Below, one piece after another: positions 1 to 9,274 of a stretch of DNA of 64,000 nucleotides; positions within the stretch are counted from its first letter, which is position 1; the number at the start of each line of letters is the position of its first letter. The notes beneath the pieces were generated by a model. It searched no databases, was not told the DNA's origin, and saw only the letters and a program-made list of their open reading frames with translations. The stretch comes from Oceanobacillus caeni. GTDB lineage: Bacteria > Bacillota > Bacilli > Bacillales > Amphibacillaceae. Made by a program: the position numbers and the translations under genes. Location: NCBI RefSeq assembly GCF_019037185.1, contig NZ_JAHHXM010000017.1, positions 1-64,000 on the forward strand. Direction: 5' to 3'.

Positions 1-86
1 TACATTTATGATAGAGCGCCTTTTCTTTTTTTTCTAGAATTTTGTTTCAAATCCCCGAGAACTATTTTACACATAGCCTATCCTAT

Positions 87-1136
87 TTATTCATCTAATA
101 AAGATTTACCCATAATTTGAACACGCTTCGTATTCTTTAAATCATCCAAGTTTTTCACACCGATACCGAACATAGTCATTTTTAATTCCATTTCAATTTG
201 TTCCATTGTTTCCAACACTTTTTCCGTTGATTCCGTAGCAGATTTCAATAAGTGGCGGGCAAAACCAATAATATCCGCTCCTATCGTAATAGCCTTAGCA
301 GCATCCACTCCTGTTTTCATTCCACCGCTTGAGACTAGTGGAACACTTGGTAATTTACTTCGAACGGAAACGATACAATCCTTTGTCGGAATTCCCCAGC
401 TATTAAATGCTTCTGCAGCCGCTCTTCTTAGTGGATCTTTAGAACGTAATTTTTCAACTTGGCTCCAAGATGTTCCACCAGCGCCTGCAACGTCAATATA
501 GGAAATACCCGCATTATATAGTTTTTCCGCTACCGTTCCATCAATACCAAATCCGACTTCTTTTGCCCCAACTGGAACGTTTACTACTTTGCAAAGTTCC
601 TCAATTTTAGGAAGTAGATTTTCAAAGTTGAGGTCTCCCCCATCTTGTACAACCTCCTGCAAACTATTTAAATGAAGGACAATGGAATCTGCATTCGTTA
701 AATCCACAATTCGCTGTGCCTCTTCCGCTCCATACCCATAATTTAATTGCACTGCACCTAAATTTACAATGAGTGGTACATTTGGTGCATATTCTTTTAT
801 GAGAAAGGATTCTTTATGTGCGTTGCTCTCAAGCATTGCTCTAGTAGATCCGATTGCCATAGTCCAACCTTTTTCCGCAGCAGCACGAGCAAGATTCTGA
901 TTGATGATCGTAGCTAATTCCGAACCACCTGTCATCGAACTAACTAAAAATGGCGTTCTTAGATCTTTTCCCAAAAAGCTCGTATTTATTTCGATATCAT
1001 GAAAGTTAATTTCTGGTAACGCATTATGTATAAAATCAATTCCCTCAAGGCCTGTAGATTTGTTAACCCCTTCCACATCCCTCGTCAAACATAAGCGAAT
1101 ATGCTCGGTCTTCCTTTGGTTTATGCCTCTTTCCAT
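87..1136 (-). CDS. fni: Type 2 isopentenyl-diphosphate delta-isomerase (FMN-dependent)
   Basis: This 349-residue protein interconverts isopentenyl and dimethylallyl diphosphate in the cytosol, feeding isoprenoid synthesis, and uses reduced FMN and a divalent metal. The N-terminal RKxEHI segment (about residues 8-13), the SSMTGG segment (about 66-71) and the glycine-rich GAGGTSW and SSGGM loops of the flavin-binding TIM barrel are all visible. The frame stays open upstream to 1298, but the start at 1136 has a GGAGGT ribosome site about nine bases before it and gives the usual family length. The gene diverges from the HD hydrolase gene and stands alone. Recognition is from the whole-protein pattern. 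Confidence 0.95.
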   Translation of the reverse strand: MERGINQRKTEHIRLCLTRDVEGVNKSTGLEGIDFIHNALPEINFHDIEINTSFLGKDLRTPFLVSSMTGGSELATIINQNLARAAAEKGWTMAIGSTRAMLESNAHKESFLIKEYAPNVPLIVNLGAVQLNYGYGAEEAQRIVDLTNADSIVLHLNSLQEVVQDGGDLNFENLLPKIEELCKVVNVPVGAKEVGFGIDGTVAEKLYNAGISYIDVAGAGGTSWSQVEKLRSKDPLRRAAAEAFNSWGIPTKDCIVSVRSKLPSVPLVSSGGMKTGVDAAKAITIGADIIGFARHLLKSATESTEKVLETMEQIEMELKMTMFGIGVKNLDDLKNTKRVQIMGKSLLDE

Positions 1137-1276
1137 ACTGATAGGTACCTCCACATTATGTATAATAGTAGTTGATATTAGTTTACCCATTAACGAAAAA
1201 AATTGAAAGAAAATAGGACTTTTCTTATGATTACTATATACTAAATATAAAATCATCTTACAAGGGAGTGTTTCAT

Positions 1277-1816
1277 TTGATTGAAAAGGCAAAAACATTC
1301 GCTATAAATGCGCACAAAGATCAAAAACGCAAAAATTCTGATACCCCCTATGTTACACATCCAATAAGAGTAGCTAAAAGATTGCAGGAAGCGGGCTTTA
1401 ATGATGAACTAATATGCGCCGGATTCCTCCATGATGTAGCGGAAGACACTCCCTATACGATAAATGATATCGAAAAGGCATTCGGTCCAGTGGTTGCACA
1501 GTTAGTCGCAGCCCACACAGAAGACAAAACGAAACCTTGGCAAGAGCGCAAGCAACATACAATTGATACGGTTAAAGCCGCCAGTAAGGAGGTAAAATAT
1601 CTCATTGTAGCAGATAAATTAGATAATTTACTCGGTCTTGAAACAGATTTACAAGAACAAGGTGATCGAATTTGGAAGAATTTTAATGCTGGTTATGAAA
1701 AACAAAAATGGTACAACGAATCGATCGTTAAAAATATGTATGTTGGATTGGATAAAGAGGATATTCCTGATTACTTTTGGGAGTACGAAGAAGCGGTGAA
1801 GAGTTTTTTTCAGTAA
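1277..1816 (+). CDS. HD-domain (p)ppGpp hydrolase-like protein
   Basis: A 179-residue stand-alone HD phosphohydrolase. Visible motifs are the early HKDQKRKNSDTPYVTHP segment, the metal-binding HDVAED pair (near residues 52-57) and a later VADKLDNL segment, the arrangement seen in SpoT/MESH1-like hydrolases that remove the 3'-pyrophosphate of (p)ppGpp. No synthetase, TGS or ACT domain is present, so a role as small alarmone hydrolase is inferred and other nucleotide substrates are possible. A GTG at 1268 also opens the frame, but it lies inside the AAGGGAG ribosome site; TTG at 1277 has correct spacing. Confidence 0.8.
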   Translation: MIEKAKTFAINAHKDQKRKNSDTPYVTHPIRVAKRLQEAGFNDELICAGFLHDVAEDTPYTINDIEKAFGPVVAQLVAAHTEDKTKPWQERKQHTIDTVKAASKEVKYLIVADKLDNLLGLETDLQEQGDRIWKNFNAGYEKQKWYNESIVKNMYVGLDKEDIPDYFWEYEEAVKSFFQ

Positions 1817-1839
1817 CTTAAAGATGTGGAAGGCATTTA

Positions 1840-1876
1840 AAATACCAGATGAAACTTTACGTCCATCTGGTATTTA
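1840..1876. terminator. Bidirectional intrinsic terminator
   Basis: AATACCAGATG and CATCTGGTATT pair around a 12-base loop between the convergent HD hydrolase and aldo/keto reductase genes. A/T-rich flanks make it usable on both strands. Confidence 0.75.
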
Positions 1877-1878
1877 TC

Positions 1879-2703
1879 TTATCTATCATTAAATTCACTA
1901 GGGTTTTTATTAATTCTAAGATTTCTATCTAACTCTGCAATTTTACCCATATCAGATTCGGTCAATTCAAAGTCAAACACATTGATATTTTCCTCAATCC
2001 GAGAAGGCGTAACAGATTTCGGTATCACAACGGCACCTGTTTGTAAGTGCCAGCGCAAGATGATTTGCGCAGGTGTCTTACCATATTGCTCCGCAAGCCC
2101 TTGGATTACTTCATCTTGTAGAATATCTCGTCCATTCATAAGTGGGCTATATGCTTCTAATTTAATTTGATGTTGTTCACAAAATGCTTTCAATTCTTTT
2201 TGTTGTAAGTATGGATGGCATTCGACCTGATTGATAACCGGAACAACTTCACACTCATTTAAAATACGCTCTAAATGCTCTATATCAAAATTACAAACAC
2301 CAATCGCTTTCACACGACCATCCTTATAGAGCTTTTCAAGTGCTTGATACGTCTCAACGTATTGATCAAACTTCGGTGTTGGCCAATGTATTAAATACAA
2401 ATCAACATAATCAAGGCCTAATCTTTCAAGGCTTGCATCAAATGCCTTAAGTGTATTTTCGTATCCATGATCAGTATTCCAAACCTTCGTTGTTATAAAT
2501 AATTCTTCTCTTGGAATGCTACTATTAGCAATCGCTTTGCCTACCCCCACTTCATTTCCATAAACTTTAGCAGTATCGATAGAACGGTATCCCGCTTTGA
2601 ATGCATTTTCTACAGCAACGGTCGCTTCTTCATCTGGAATTTTCCAAACTCCAAATCCCAATTGCGGCATTTTAAGACCATTATTTAATGTAACATCTAT
2701 CAT
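1879..2703 (-). CDS. Aldo/keto reductase
   Basis: A 274-residue NADPH-dependent carbonyl reductase of the AKR superfamily, close in pattern to B. subtilis YtbE/YvgN. The catalytic tetrad is complete: Asp43 and Tyr48 in SIDTAKVYGNE, Lys73 in TTKVW and His106 in LIHWP. The C-terminal IPKS segment binds the cofactor's phosphate. These enzymes reduce methylglyoxal and other aldehydes; the physiological substrate cannot be read from the sequence. It is a single gene, starting at ATG after a GGGAGT site. Confidence 0.9.
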   Translation of the reverse strand: MIDVTLNNGLKMPQLGFGVWKIPDEEATVAVENAFKAGYRSIDTAKVYGNEVGVGKAIANSSIPREELFITTKVWNTDHGYENTLKAFDASLERLGLDYVDLYLIHWPTPKFDQYVETYQALEKLYKDGRVKAIGVCNFDIEHLERILNECEVVPVINQVECHPYLQQKELKAFCEQHQIKLEAYSPLMNGRDILQDEVIQGLAEQYGKTPAQIILRWHLQTGAVVIPKSVTPSRIEENINVFDFELTESDMGKIAELDRNLRINKNPSEFNDR

Positions 2704-2816
2704 ATTATTTACTCCCTTCCTAATTAAGATATATTAATCATACCAAATTCGATTATCATTAAGAAGTAATCCCTATTTTGGATTTTGAAAAAGGTCGGTA
2801 TCGAATTCACTCGTTT

Positions 2817-2857
2817 GAGTAGCGGGACTAGCGCATTATTGTTTTGTTCCGCTACTC
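2817..2857. repeat. Intergenic inverted repeat
   Basis: GAGTAGCGGGAC and GTTCCGCTACTC form a 12-base arm pair with one mismatch around a 17-base spacer. It lies between two minus-strand genes, just past the 3' end of the sulfurtransferase gene. There is no T-run on either side, so a classical terminator is doubtful. Confidence 0.5.
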
Positions 2858-2897
2858 ATCGGTGGTTACCATCGATTAACAAAATTGCGGATATGCG

Positions 2898-3746
2898 TCA
2901 CAACGTGCTCTCATCCAATTCAATGTCATTTTCATCATAAGAAATCCAATCACTAAAACTACCTGGATATAATTTAATATTTTCATAACCAAGGGACTTA
3001 AGCGCTACGATATTGGGACAAGCCGAGACACCTGAACCGCAGGAAACAATAATTTCCTTATCCTTTGGTAAAGATGAAAAATGTTTAGCGAGCTGTTCTT
3101 TGTTTTTCCATGAACCATCGGAATTAAGAACGTCTTTCCAAAAATAATTTACTGCGCCGGGAATATGACCTGCTTTGCTATATAGCGGTTCCCTAATACC
3201 TAAATACCTTTCCTTATCTCGTGAGTCAATTAAAATTGCTTTCTTGTTTTCTACCCTCTCTTTTACATCCTTCATGGAGACTACTTCGTTACTACGAATT
3301 TTGGGCTCAAACTGTTTTCTTTTTAATGAAGGAAGTTCCGCAGTTACAGGATTCCCCTCTTCAACCCATTTCTTATAACCACCTTCTAAAATATATGCTT
3401 TTTCATGTCCTAGATAATGTAACAACCACCACATTCTTGCTGCAAACATGTCATTTTCTTCATCATATATAACGACCGTAGTTTCGTGACCAATACCAAT
3501 ATTCCCCATTTTAGCTGCAAACAATTCCATGTCTGGGAGTGGGTGTGCACCACCGTGCTTTGCAGCTTTGCTAGCTAGATCGCGATTCAGGTCCAAATAA
3601 ACTGCACCGGGAATATGCTCATTTAAATACAATTTTCTTCCAGCATCTGGATCCGTTAACACGAAACGTACATCCACAATGACAGTACTTTCCGTTTTAT
3701 TTATCATTCTTTCTTTTAGTTCATCAACACCAATTAAAAATGACAT
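2898..3746 (-). CDS. Sulfurtransferase with two rhodanese domains
   Basis: A 282-residue cytosolic thiosulfate or 3-mercaptopyruvate sulfurtransferase. It has an N-terminal non-catalytic rhodanese domain (about 1-140, with HIPGAVYLDL) and a C-terminal catalytic domain (about 160-275, with GHIPGAVNY and the active-site loop CGSGVSAC, cysteine near residue 236). The CGSGVSAC loop is closer to mercaptopyruvate than thiosulfate sulfurtransferases, which is a family-level inference. The open frame extends to 3806, but the ATG at 3746 has a GGAGGGA ribosome site. Confidence 0.9.
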   Translation of the reverse strand: MSFLIGVDELKERMINKTESTVIVDVRFVLTDPDAGRKLYLNEHIPGAVYLDLNRDLASKAAKHGGAHPLPDMELFAAKMGNIGIGHETTVVIYDEENDMFAARMWWLLHYLGHEKAYILEGGYKKWVEEGNPVTAELPSLKRKQFEPKIRSNEVVSMKDVKERVENKKAILIDSRDKERYLGIREPLYSKAGHIPGAVNYFWKDVLNSDGSWKNKEQLAKHFSSLPKDKEIIVSCGSGVSACPNIVALKSLGYENIKLYPGSFSDWISYDENDIELDESTL

Positions 3747-3871
3747 AGTGATCCCTCCAATTAATCTCTTTCTATGTATACGACAAATGAAATGTATTTC
3801 CTTCATTATTTCAAAATGATTTCCAACTTTGATATGATACGAATAAGAATCTAAATAAAGGAGCTAAGAAA

Positions 3872-5104
3872 ATGAAAGATGAATTGATCAAACGATTTAC
3901 TTCCTATGTAAAAGTGGATACCCAATCTAATGAAAATTCAAACACAACTCCATCTACACCCGGCCAATTAAAACTTGCAGAATTATTGTCTGAGGAATTG
4001 AAGAATATCGGAATGACAGAAGTCGAAATTGATGAAAATGGTTATTTAATGGCAACGCTCCCTTCTAACACGAATAAAAATATTCCAACGATTGGATTTT
4101 TAGCACATGTTGATACGGCTACAGATTTTACAGGCAAAGACGTAAAACCCCAAGTCATCGAAAACTTTGACGGCGAGGATATCGTTTTAAATAAAGAAAA
4201 AAACGTCGTGTTATCCGCAAAAGAATTTCCAGAATTACCTAGTTATAAAGGTCATACGTTAATAACTACGGACGGCACAACTCTCTTAGGAGCAGATAAT
4301 AAAGCGGGAATAGCTGAGATTATGACCGCGATGAATTATTTAATCCAACATCCAGAAATAGAACATGGAAGAATTCGTATTGCTTTTACCCCGGATGAGG
4401 AAATTGGCAGAGGGCCTCATAAATTCAATGTTCCACGATTTGATGCCGCCTTTGCATACACAATCGATGGAGGACCATTAGGGGAATTACAATACGAAAG
4501 CTTTAACGCAGCGAGTGCTAAGGTTACATTTAAAGGAAATAACGTCCATCCCGGAACAGCGAAAAATAAAATGATAAATTCCGCTAAGCTTGCTGCCGAT
4601 TTCATTAAGAAGTTTCCGGAAAAAGAAGCTCCTGAATACACAGAAGGCTACGAAGGTTTTTACCACCTTATATCCATTAATGGTGATGTGGAACATACCG
4701 AAGTGTACTATATCATTCGTGATCATGACCGAAACAAATTTGAAGCGCGTAAAAAGACAGTTAAATCCTATGTTCAAGAAATCAAAGAAAAACACGGTGA
4801 GGACAGCGTTTCTTTAGAATTAAAAGATCAATACTATAATATGCGCGACAAAATTGAACCAGTCAAAGAAATTGTTGACTTAGCTGAAGATGCCATGAAA
4901 AATTTAAATATCAAACCGATTATCGAACCGGTTCGTGGTGGTACAGATGGTTCTCAGCTTTCCTACATGGGACTCCCAACTCCAAATATTTTTACCGGCG
5001 GGGAAAACTTCCACGGTAAATACGAATATATTTCTATAGATAATATGGAAAAGGCTACAAAGGTTATTGTTGAGATATGTAGATTATTTGAGGAAAGAAA
5101 TTAA
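3872..5104 (+). CDS. pepT: Peptidase T (tripeptide aminopeptidase)
   Basis: A 410-residue M20-family zinc aminopeptidase that releases N-terminal residues from tripeptides in the cytosol. The metal ligands are visible in order: HVDTA, the [13 protein letters not shown] segment, TPDEEIG with the catalytic and ligand glutamates, TIDGG, and the C-terminal GGTDGS and [11 protein letters not shown] segments. Length matches PepT. The start follows AAGGAG. The gene is monocistronic and ends in two hairpins shared with the convergent small membrane protein gene. Confidence 0.95.
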   Translation: MKDELIKRFTSYVKVDTQSNENSNTTPSTPGQLKLAELLSEELKNIGMTEVEIDENGYLMATLPSNTNKNIPTIGFLAHVDTATDFTGKDVKPQVIENFDGEDIVLNKEKNVVLSAKEFPELPSYKGHTLITTDGTTLLGADNKAGIAEIMTAMNYLIQHPEIEHGRIRIAFTPDEEIGRGPHKFNVPRFDAAFAYTIDGGPLGELQYESFNAASAKVTFKGNNVHPGTAKNKMINSAKLAADFIKKFPEKEAPEYTEGYEGFYHLISINGDVEHTEVYYIIRDHDRNKFEARKKTVKSYVQEIKEKHGEDSVSLELKDQYYNMRDKIEPVKEIVDLAEDAMKNLNIKPIIEPVRGGTDGSQLSYMGLPTPNIFTGGENFHGKYEYISIDNMEKATKVIVEICRLFEERN

Positions 5105-5181
5105 TCGAGTGATTCGATTTGGATGTTCGCTGTAGCTTTTTCAAGTTTGAATGTTGCAGTACTGTCATTTAACCAAAAAAA

Positions 5182-5260
5182 TAATCCACCCTTGAGTTAA
5201 CGGCTCTGGTGGATTACTTCTGCCTAAGGCTGACCCCCTTGTAGGGAGCCTTACTATTTT
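5182..5260. terminator. Double hairpin between convergent genes
   Basis: Two hairpins follow pepT. The first pairs TAATCCACC with GGTGGATTA (5182-5216). The second pairs TAAGGCT plus CCCT with AGGG plus AGCCTTA (5225-5253) and is followed by CTATTTTTC, a good intrinsic terminator for pepT. Confidence 0.65.
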
Positions 5261-5340
5261 TCTTGAATTTGAAAATAAGGTACTTTTACATAATTAAGAA
5301 AAGGGATTTTCCACCTTTTTAGAAGTAATTTCCATTAAAT

Positions 5341-5547
5341 TCATTTTTGCCCTTTTGATTTTGATGACGACTTAAATGACATAATTAATAAAAACAGGAA
5401 TCCAATAAAACCACCAACCGAAAGCAACTTAGCTCCAATTTGTTCCTTGCCAAAGAAAGTATATATGCTAAAAATCAGAGCTAATGTAATTATTGTTCGA
5501 GAAATATTTATTCGGATATTATTTTCATTTAATTTCTTTGATATCAT
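5341..5547 (-). CDS. Small two-helix membrane protein
   Basis: A 68-residue protein of unknown function. It has a short basic N-terminus (MISKKLNENN), two hydrophobic segments (about 17-33 and 39-58) separated by FGKEQIGAK, and a basic tail SSSKSKGQK. The strong AAGAGGAGAT ribosome site seven bases before the ATG makes it a credible gene although no family is recognised. It converges on pepT. Confidence 0.6.
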   Translation of the reverse strand: MISKKLNENNIRINISRTIITLALIFSIYTFFGKEQIGAKLLSVGGFIGFLFLLIMSFKSSSKSKGQK

Positions 5548-5842
5548 GAATCAATCTCCTCTTATTAATAATTACAACATTTTAACATAACTCACTATTT
5601 AATTGATATGATTGTTGCCTATGAAGGAAGGAGAAACAAGAATCGCAATACTCCACACATCGCTACGAAGCAAAGGATGTGTGAGTACAGGCGTTGCAAC
5701 AGGACGTTGCGTTCTTAGCCTATAAGGGCGCTTGCACTTTTGCCTTTTACTAAAATATTCCGAGATTTTTATTCACTATTGTTGCACTCCCCTTTCTGTG
5801 AGAAAATAGAGTGAAACTTATTTTTTTAAAGGGGAAGTTATC

Positions 5843-6850
5843 ATGTTTAAAAACAAAGCTTTATTATTCTCTATTATAGTAGTTGTTTTTCTTTCCGCAT
5901 GCTCTTCTACTTCTAGTACAAATCCTAATAGCAAGAAGGATAATGAGGCTGTTGAAACATCAACAAATAATATCACGTCTGCTCCGGATGCTTTTCTCCA
6001 AAAGATGGATGAAGGTAAACAGGTGAAACTTCTTCAACAAGCTTTAAACAAAGTTGGGTATGATTTAGAAGTGAACGGTATCTATGACGAAACTACCACT
6101 TGGGCAATTACAGACTTCCAATTACAAAATGAAGAATTAATGGCCACTGGAGTTTATGATGAAGACACGGAACAAATGATGAACCAATTTTTAAAAGAAG
6201 ATAAATCGGTGGAACCTGGTAAAGGATTACCTTTTGCCGAGGAAGCCACTTCAGATGAGTCAGATGCGAAAATTTTATCCAATCCATATGATGTGTTGGC
6301 TGTTGTTAATAAAGAATTTGCATTACCGGAAAGCTATGAACCTGAAGACTTAGTAACACCAAATGTTCGTTTTCCTTTTACAGAAGAACTACCAAAGAAA
6401 CAAATGCGCAAAGTGGCTGCTGATGCTTTAGAAAAAATGTTTAAAGCAGCTGAAAAAGAGGAACTAGAGCTATATGCTCAATCCGGTTATCGTTCCTATG
6501 ATCGACAGAAGGCCATTTTTGCTTCCAATGTAGAAAAAGATGGTGAAAAAGAAGCGAATATATTTAGTGCACGACCTGGAGAAAGTGAACATCAATCCGG
6601 ACTAACGATGGATGTTACTAGTCCAGAGGTTAACTTTGATTTAATTATCGAATTTGGTGAAACACCTGAAGGTAAATGGATAAAGGAACATGCTGCAGAA
6701 TATGGCTTTATTATCCGCTACCCTGAAGGAAAAGAAGATATTACAAAATATCAATATGAACCTTGGCACTTACGATATGTTGGCGAAAAAGCCGCAAAAG
6801 AAATCATGGAAAATAATTTAACGTTAGAAGAATATATATTAAAGAATTAA
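5843..6850 (+). CDS. Lipoprotein D-Ala-D-Ala carboxypeptidase with peptidoglycan-binding domain
   Basis: A 335-residue secreted lipoprotein that trims the pentapeptide of cell-wall muropeptides. The signal peptide ends in a lipobox LSAC with lipidated Cys20. A PG_binding_1-type domain follows (about 52-115). A VanY/M15B catalytic domain (about 165-330) carries the zinc motif SEHQSGLTMD and the EPWHLRYVG segment. The start has an AAAGGGGAA ribosome site. It is monocistronic and ends in a terminator. Dipeptidase activity on free D-Ala-D-Ala is less likely given the wall-binding domain. Confidence 0.9.
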   Translation: MFKNKALLFSIIVVVFLSACSSTSSTNPNSKKDNEAVETSTNNITSAPDAFLQKMDEGKQVKLLQQALNKVGYDLEVNGIYDETTTWAITDFQLQNEELMATGVYDEDTEQMMNQFLKEDKSVEPGKGLPFAEEATSDESDAKILSNPYDVLAVVNKEFALPESYEPEDLVTPNVRFPFTEELPKKQMRKVAADALEKMFKAAEKEELELYAQSGYRSYDRQKAIFASNVEKDGEKEANIFSARPGESEHQSGLTMDVTSPEVNFDLIIEFGETPEGKWIKEHAAEYGFIIRYPEGKEDITKYQYEPWHLRYVGEKAAKEIMENNLTLEEYILKN

Positions 6851-6880
6851 ATCCTGCTCAATTGAACAGGATTTTTTCTT
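6850..6880 (+). terminator. Intrinsic terminator of the carboxypeptidase gene
   Basis: AATCCTG and CAGGATT pair around a short loop and are followed by TTTTTT. Confidence 0.8.
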
Positions 6881-6946
6881 TACTATTTCCAAATTGATCT
6901 TTAATTATTGGTTTTCCACAGCAAAATTCACAACATCACCATCGAC

Positions 6947-7764
6947 TTAAGACCAGATTTGTGTAATTTCCTTTTTTCTAATATCGTAGAAGTTTATAGT
7001 TACTTTATTAGGGTCCTCATCACTAAGTACTATTCCTTTATCTAGGTCAGATAAGAAATAAAATCCACTTTTATCTTTGTTATATTCAGGTTCTCGTATA
7101 CCTATTTCTGAGTCTTTTAAGAGCACGGTTACTTTATCGGTTGCTATATCAATTGTTGCTACATGGGAAATTAACTCTTCGTGATTATTAAAATAACTAA
7201 TCAGTATGCTCTTTCCATCCGAAGATAGAGATGCACCTGTAAGGAAGGTATTGCTAGTTGTTATATCCTTTACTTTTTGCCCATTTATATTATAGATAGA
7301 AAAAGTAAAAACAGGTGGTACAGGGTCAACCCCCTTTTTATTAGCTTGATCAATTTTTTCATACTCTTCTTTTACTGAATTCGTAACTACCCGTAGTTGT
7401 TTATTGTTAGGGTTATAATCCATCATCCGCACCGATATGTCGTTATTTTTATTGTCCCATTTATAGATTTCTTTCTTTTCTAAATCCAAAATTGTGTAAA
7501 AAACACTTCATTATTTGATTTAGAATAGGTTGCAGTCGGATACTCTGTTATTTTTTCTCTAAGTAATTCCTTATTTGTCTTTTTGTTTAGATCATATTGA
7601 TAAAATATTTGATTTAATTGTTTATCTACAAAATTTATGTATAAATAATTATCCCCACTTTCTGTTAATGAAGAGACAGTTTCAGTTTTGTTTAAATTAA
7701 ACACTAATACAGTAATAAAAAATAGTGAAGTAAGAATTATTGAAAACCTCATTATCCTTCTCAT
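6947..7764 (-). pseudogene. Frameshifted secreted beta-propeller-like protein
   Basis: Two minus-strand frames look like one gene. The upstream part (7764 down to 7480) starts at ATG after GAGGTGA, has a signal anchor (RRIMRFSIILTSLFFITVLVF) and ends shortly after NNEVFFTQ. The downstream part (about 7489 to 6947) continues with LDLEKKEIYKW and shows repeated strand-rich SDGKSI-type segments of a TolB/WD40-like propeller. Adding one T to the TTTT run near 7490 restores TQFLDLEKK and one protein of about 272 residues. The second part has no ribosome site of its own. Either a real inactivation or a sequencing error in a homopolymer; no specific family was recognised. Confidence 0.65.
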
Positions 7765-7781
7765 ATAAATCACCTCAATAA

Positions 7782-7827
7782 ATAGACCTCACCTGATTTT
7801 ATTATTTTATTTTCAGGTGAGGTCTAT
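7782..7827. repeat. Perfect 15-bp inverted repeat upstream of the propeller gene
   Basis: ATAGACCTCACCTGA (7782-7796) and TCAGGTGAGGTCTAT (7813-7827) are perfect complements around a 16-base A/T loop. It ends 18 bases before the ATG at 7764 on the minus strand and no T-run follows, so it may be a leader structure or operator rather than a terminator. Confidence 0.7.
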
Positions 7828-7957
7828 GTTAAAAATATGTACTTTTTCAAATTAATATACTAACTTTTCACTCTAATTACTTATATGATAAAGTTAAATG
7901 AGTACCCCGTTAAGTAATAAAGTAATTAACCTTTAAATGAAAGAGAGTGAAATAATA

Positions 7958-8137
7958 ATGATTTACAATATTACTGTACTTATCAGCGTTTTTCTCTTTT
8001 TAACAATAAAACAATTTATTTTTAATGACACAATACAATGGGTGGAAAATATCGGATCCTCTATTTTTGCAATGTTACTATTTATTTTTGTGCAATGGCT
8101 CCAGAAACCATATAATTGGAAAAAAGACGAAACATAA
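7958..8137 (+). CDS. Small membrane protein
   Basis: A 59-residue protein with two hydrophobic stretches (about 3-18 and 32-47), the second followed by QWLQKPYNWKKDET. The frame opens at an ATG at 7937, but GAGAGTGA sits just before the ATG at 7958, which is preferred. No family is recognised and function is unknown. Confidence 0.45.
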   Translation: MIYNITVLISVFLFLTIKQFIFNDTIQWVENIGSSIFAMLLFIFVQWLQKPYNWKKDET

Positions 8138-8226
8138 CTTTCACATTAATCCCCTACAAAAAGACAGGTTAAGAAATATCCGTAGATGGTATTGGATAAC
8201 ATAAAGAGGCATCTAGCCAGCGGATG

Positions 8227-8480
8227 CTGATATGTAATGCATGAGTACTGATATCCCGCCTGCGTTTGCTGATATATCGTGCACGTGTACTGATATCCTG
8301 CCTGCGTTTACTGATATATGGTGCACTGTACTGATATCCCACCAGCGTTTGCTGATATATGGTGCACGTGTACTGATATTCTGCTAGCGTTTGCTGATAT
8401 ATGGTGCACGAGTACCGATATCCTACTGAAGATCTTTGCTGATATATAAGGATATCAGCAATCACTCCAGGATATCAGCC
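8227..8480. repeat. 42-bp tandem repeat built of small palindromes
   Basis: This fills most of the gene-free stretch 8138-8632. Units beginning CTGATAT start at 8227, 8269, 8311, 8352, 8394 and 8439, a period of 42 with small indels. Each unit carries CTGATATATGGTGCAC, then GTACTGATATCC, then a C-rich spacer ending GCGTTTG. GTGCAC and GATATC are themselves palindromic. The array ends with GGATATCAGC in inverted orientation. An open minus-strand frame across it gives only repetitive ISKRRRDIST-type peptides and is not a real gene. Confidence 0.85.
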
Positions 8481-8632
8481 CCTCAACGGAGTGGCTCTTC
8501 CTTTATGTATCTATTAAATGGTCAGGTAAACTTTTTTAGGCCGCACTACAGACATCTGCAAGGGCAATATTATTATATTCATTTCCTACACTCTCACAAA
8601 AGAACAAATTGCTGTTTTTTCTCTTTCTCCCT

Positions 8633-9091
8633 TTAAAACGGCTTTAATATCATCAACGCAATAATAATAAGAAAAATAATATTTTCAATATGTTCTACAA
8701 AGAAAAGCCTTTTGGATAGTTGATAATATTCTACAGGAATATCCTCCCCTCTATAATCCCGAAGTAGCTTTTTTAAAGGTTTGGATCTTGATTTAAGTAA
8801 AGTTGGTCCAAATGCTAGTGCAACCAAAAATAGGAACAAACTAGTTATATACCATCCTTGTGAAAACCAATATGTATTCAAAATTCCCATCCATATTCCC
8901 GTAATAAGAAGTAATGTCCCTCCTACCATAGTTAAAATATGCAATTTATTTCGGATGGCAAATGACTGTCTTAATTCTGTCATATTACTAGGGTTTGAGC
9001 TTGTCACCACAAAGGTCATTACAAAACCAGGACCCATGCCTAAAATAGCAGAAAAAATATGGATAAATACAAGAAATTCATAGAACGTCAT
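8633..9091 (-). CDS. DUF2269-type integral membrane protein
   Basis: A 152-residue protein with four predicted membrane segments. The first holds the conserved FIHIFSAILGMGPGF pattern; the second lies near HILTMVGGTLLLITGIWMG; the last holds FVEHIENIIFLIIIALMIL. This is the DUF2269 pattern; members have no established biochemical role. ATG follows a GGGGGAG ribosome site. It diverges from the nitroreductase gene. Confidence 0.75.
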   Translation of the reverse strand: MTFYEFLVFIHIFSAILGMGPGFVMTFVVTSSNPSNMTELRQSFAIRNKLHILTMVGGTLLLITGIWMGILNTYWFSQGWYITSLFLFLVALAFGPTLLKSRSKPLKKLLRDYRGEDIPVEYYQLSKRLFFVEHIENIIFLIIIALMILKPF

Positions 9092-9274
9092 TAATCTCCC
9101 CCCTGCCTATGTCTATTTTACAATAAAAGACGATAAACAAAGCTGTGATTCTTATCACATTTCTCCTAAAAAATTAATATATAGATAATAGCATGTTTAT
9201 AGAACGGCATCATTTGCTTTTCGTACTGTATTTAAGTAAAATTTATGGTTAATAACTATCTAGGGGGAAACCAA

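Noticed and set aside
5630-5760. Possible repeat or small RNA with CACACATC/GATGTGTG hairpin before the carboxypeptidase gene
   Set aside because: The hairpin is short and no second copy is in the window, so it could not be supported as a feature.
8169-8465. Minus-strand open frame of 98 codons over the 42-bp repeats
   Set aside because: It only translates the repeat (ISKRRRDIST-like units), has no ribosome site and no globular composition.
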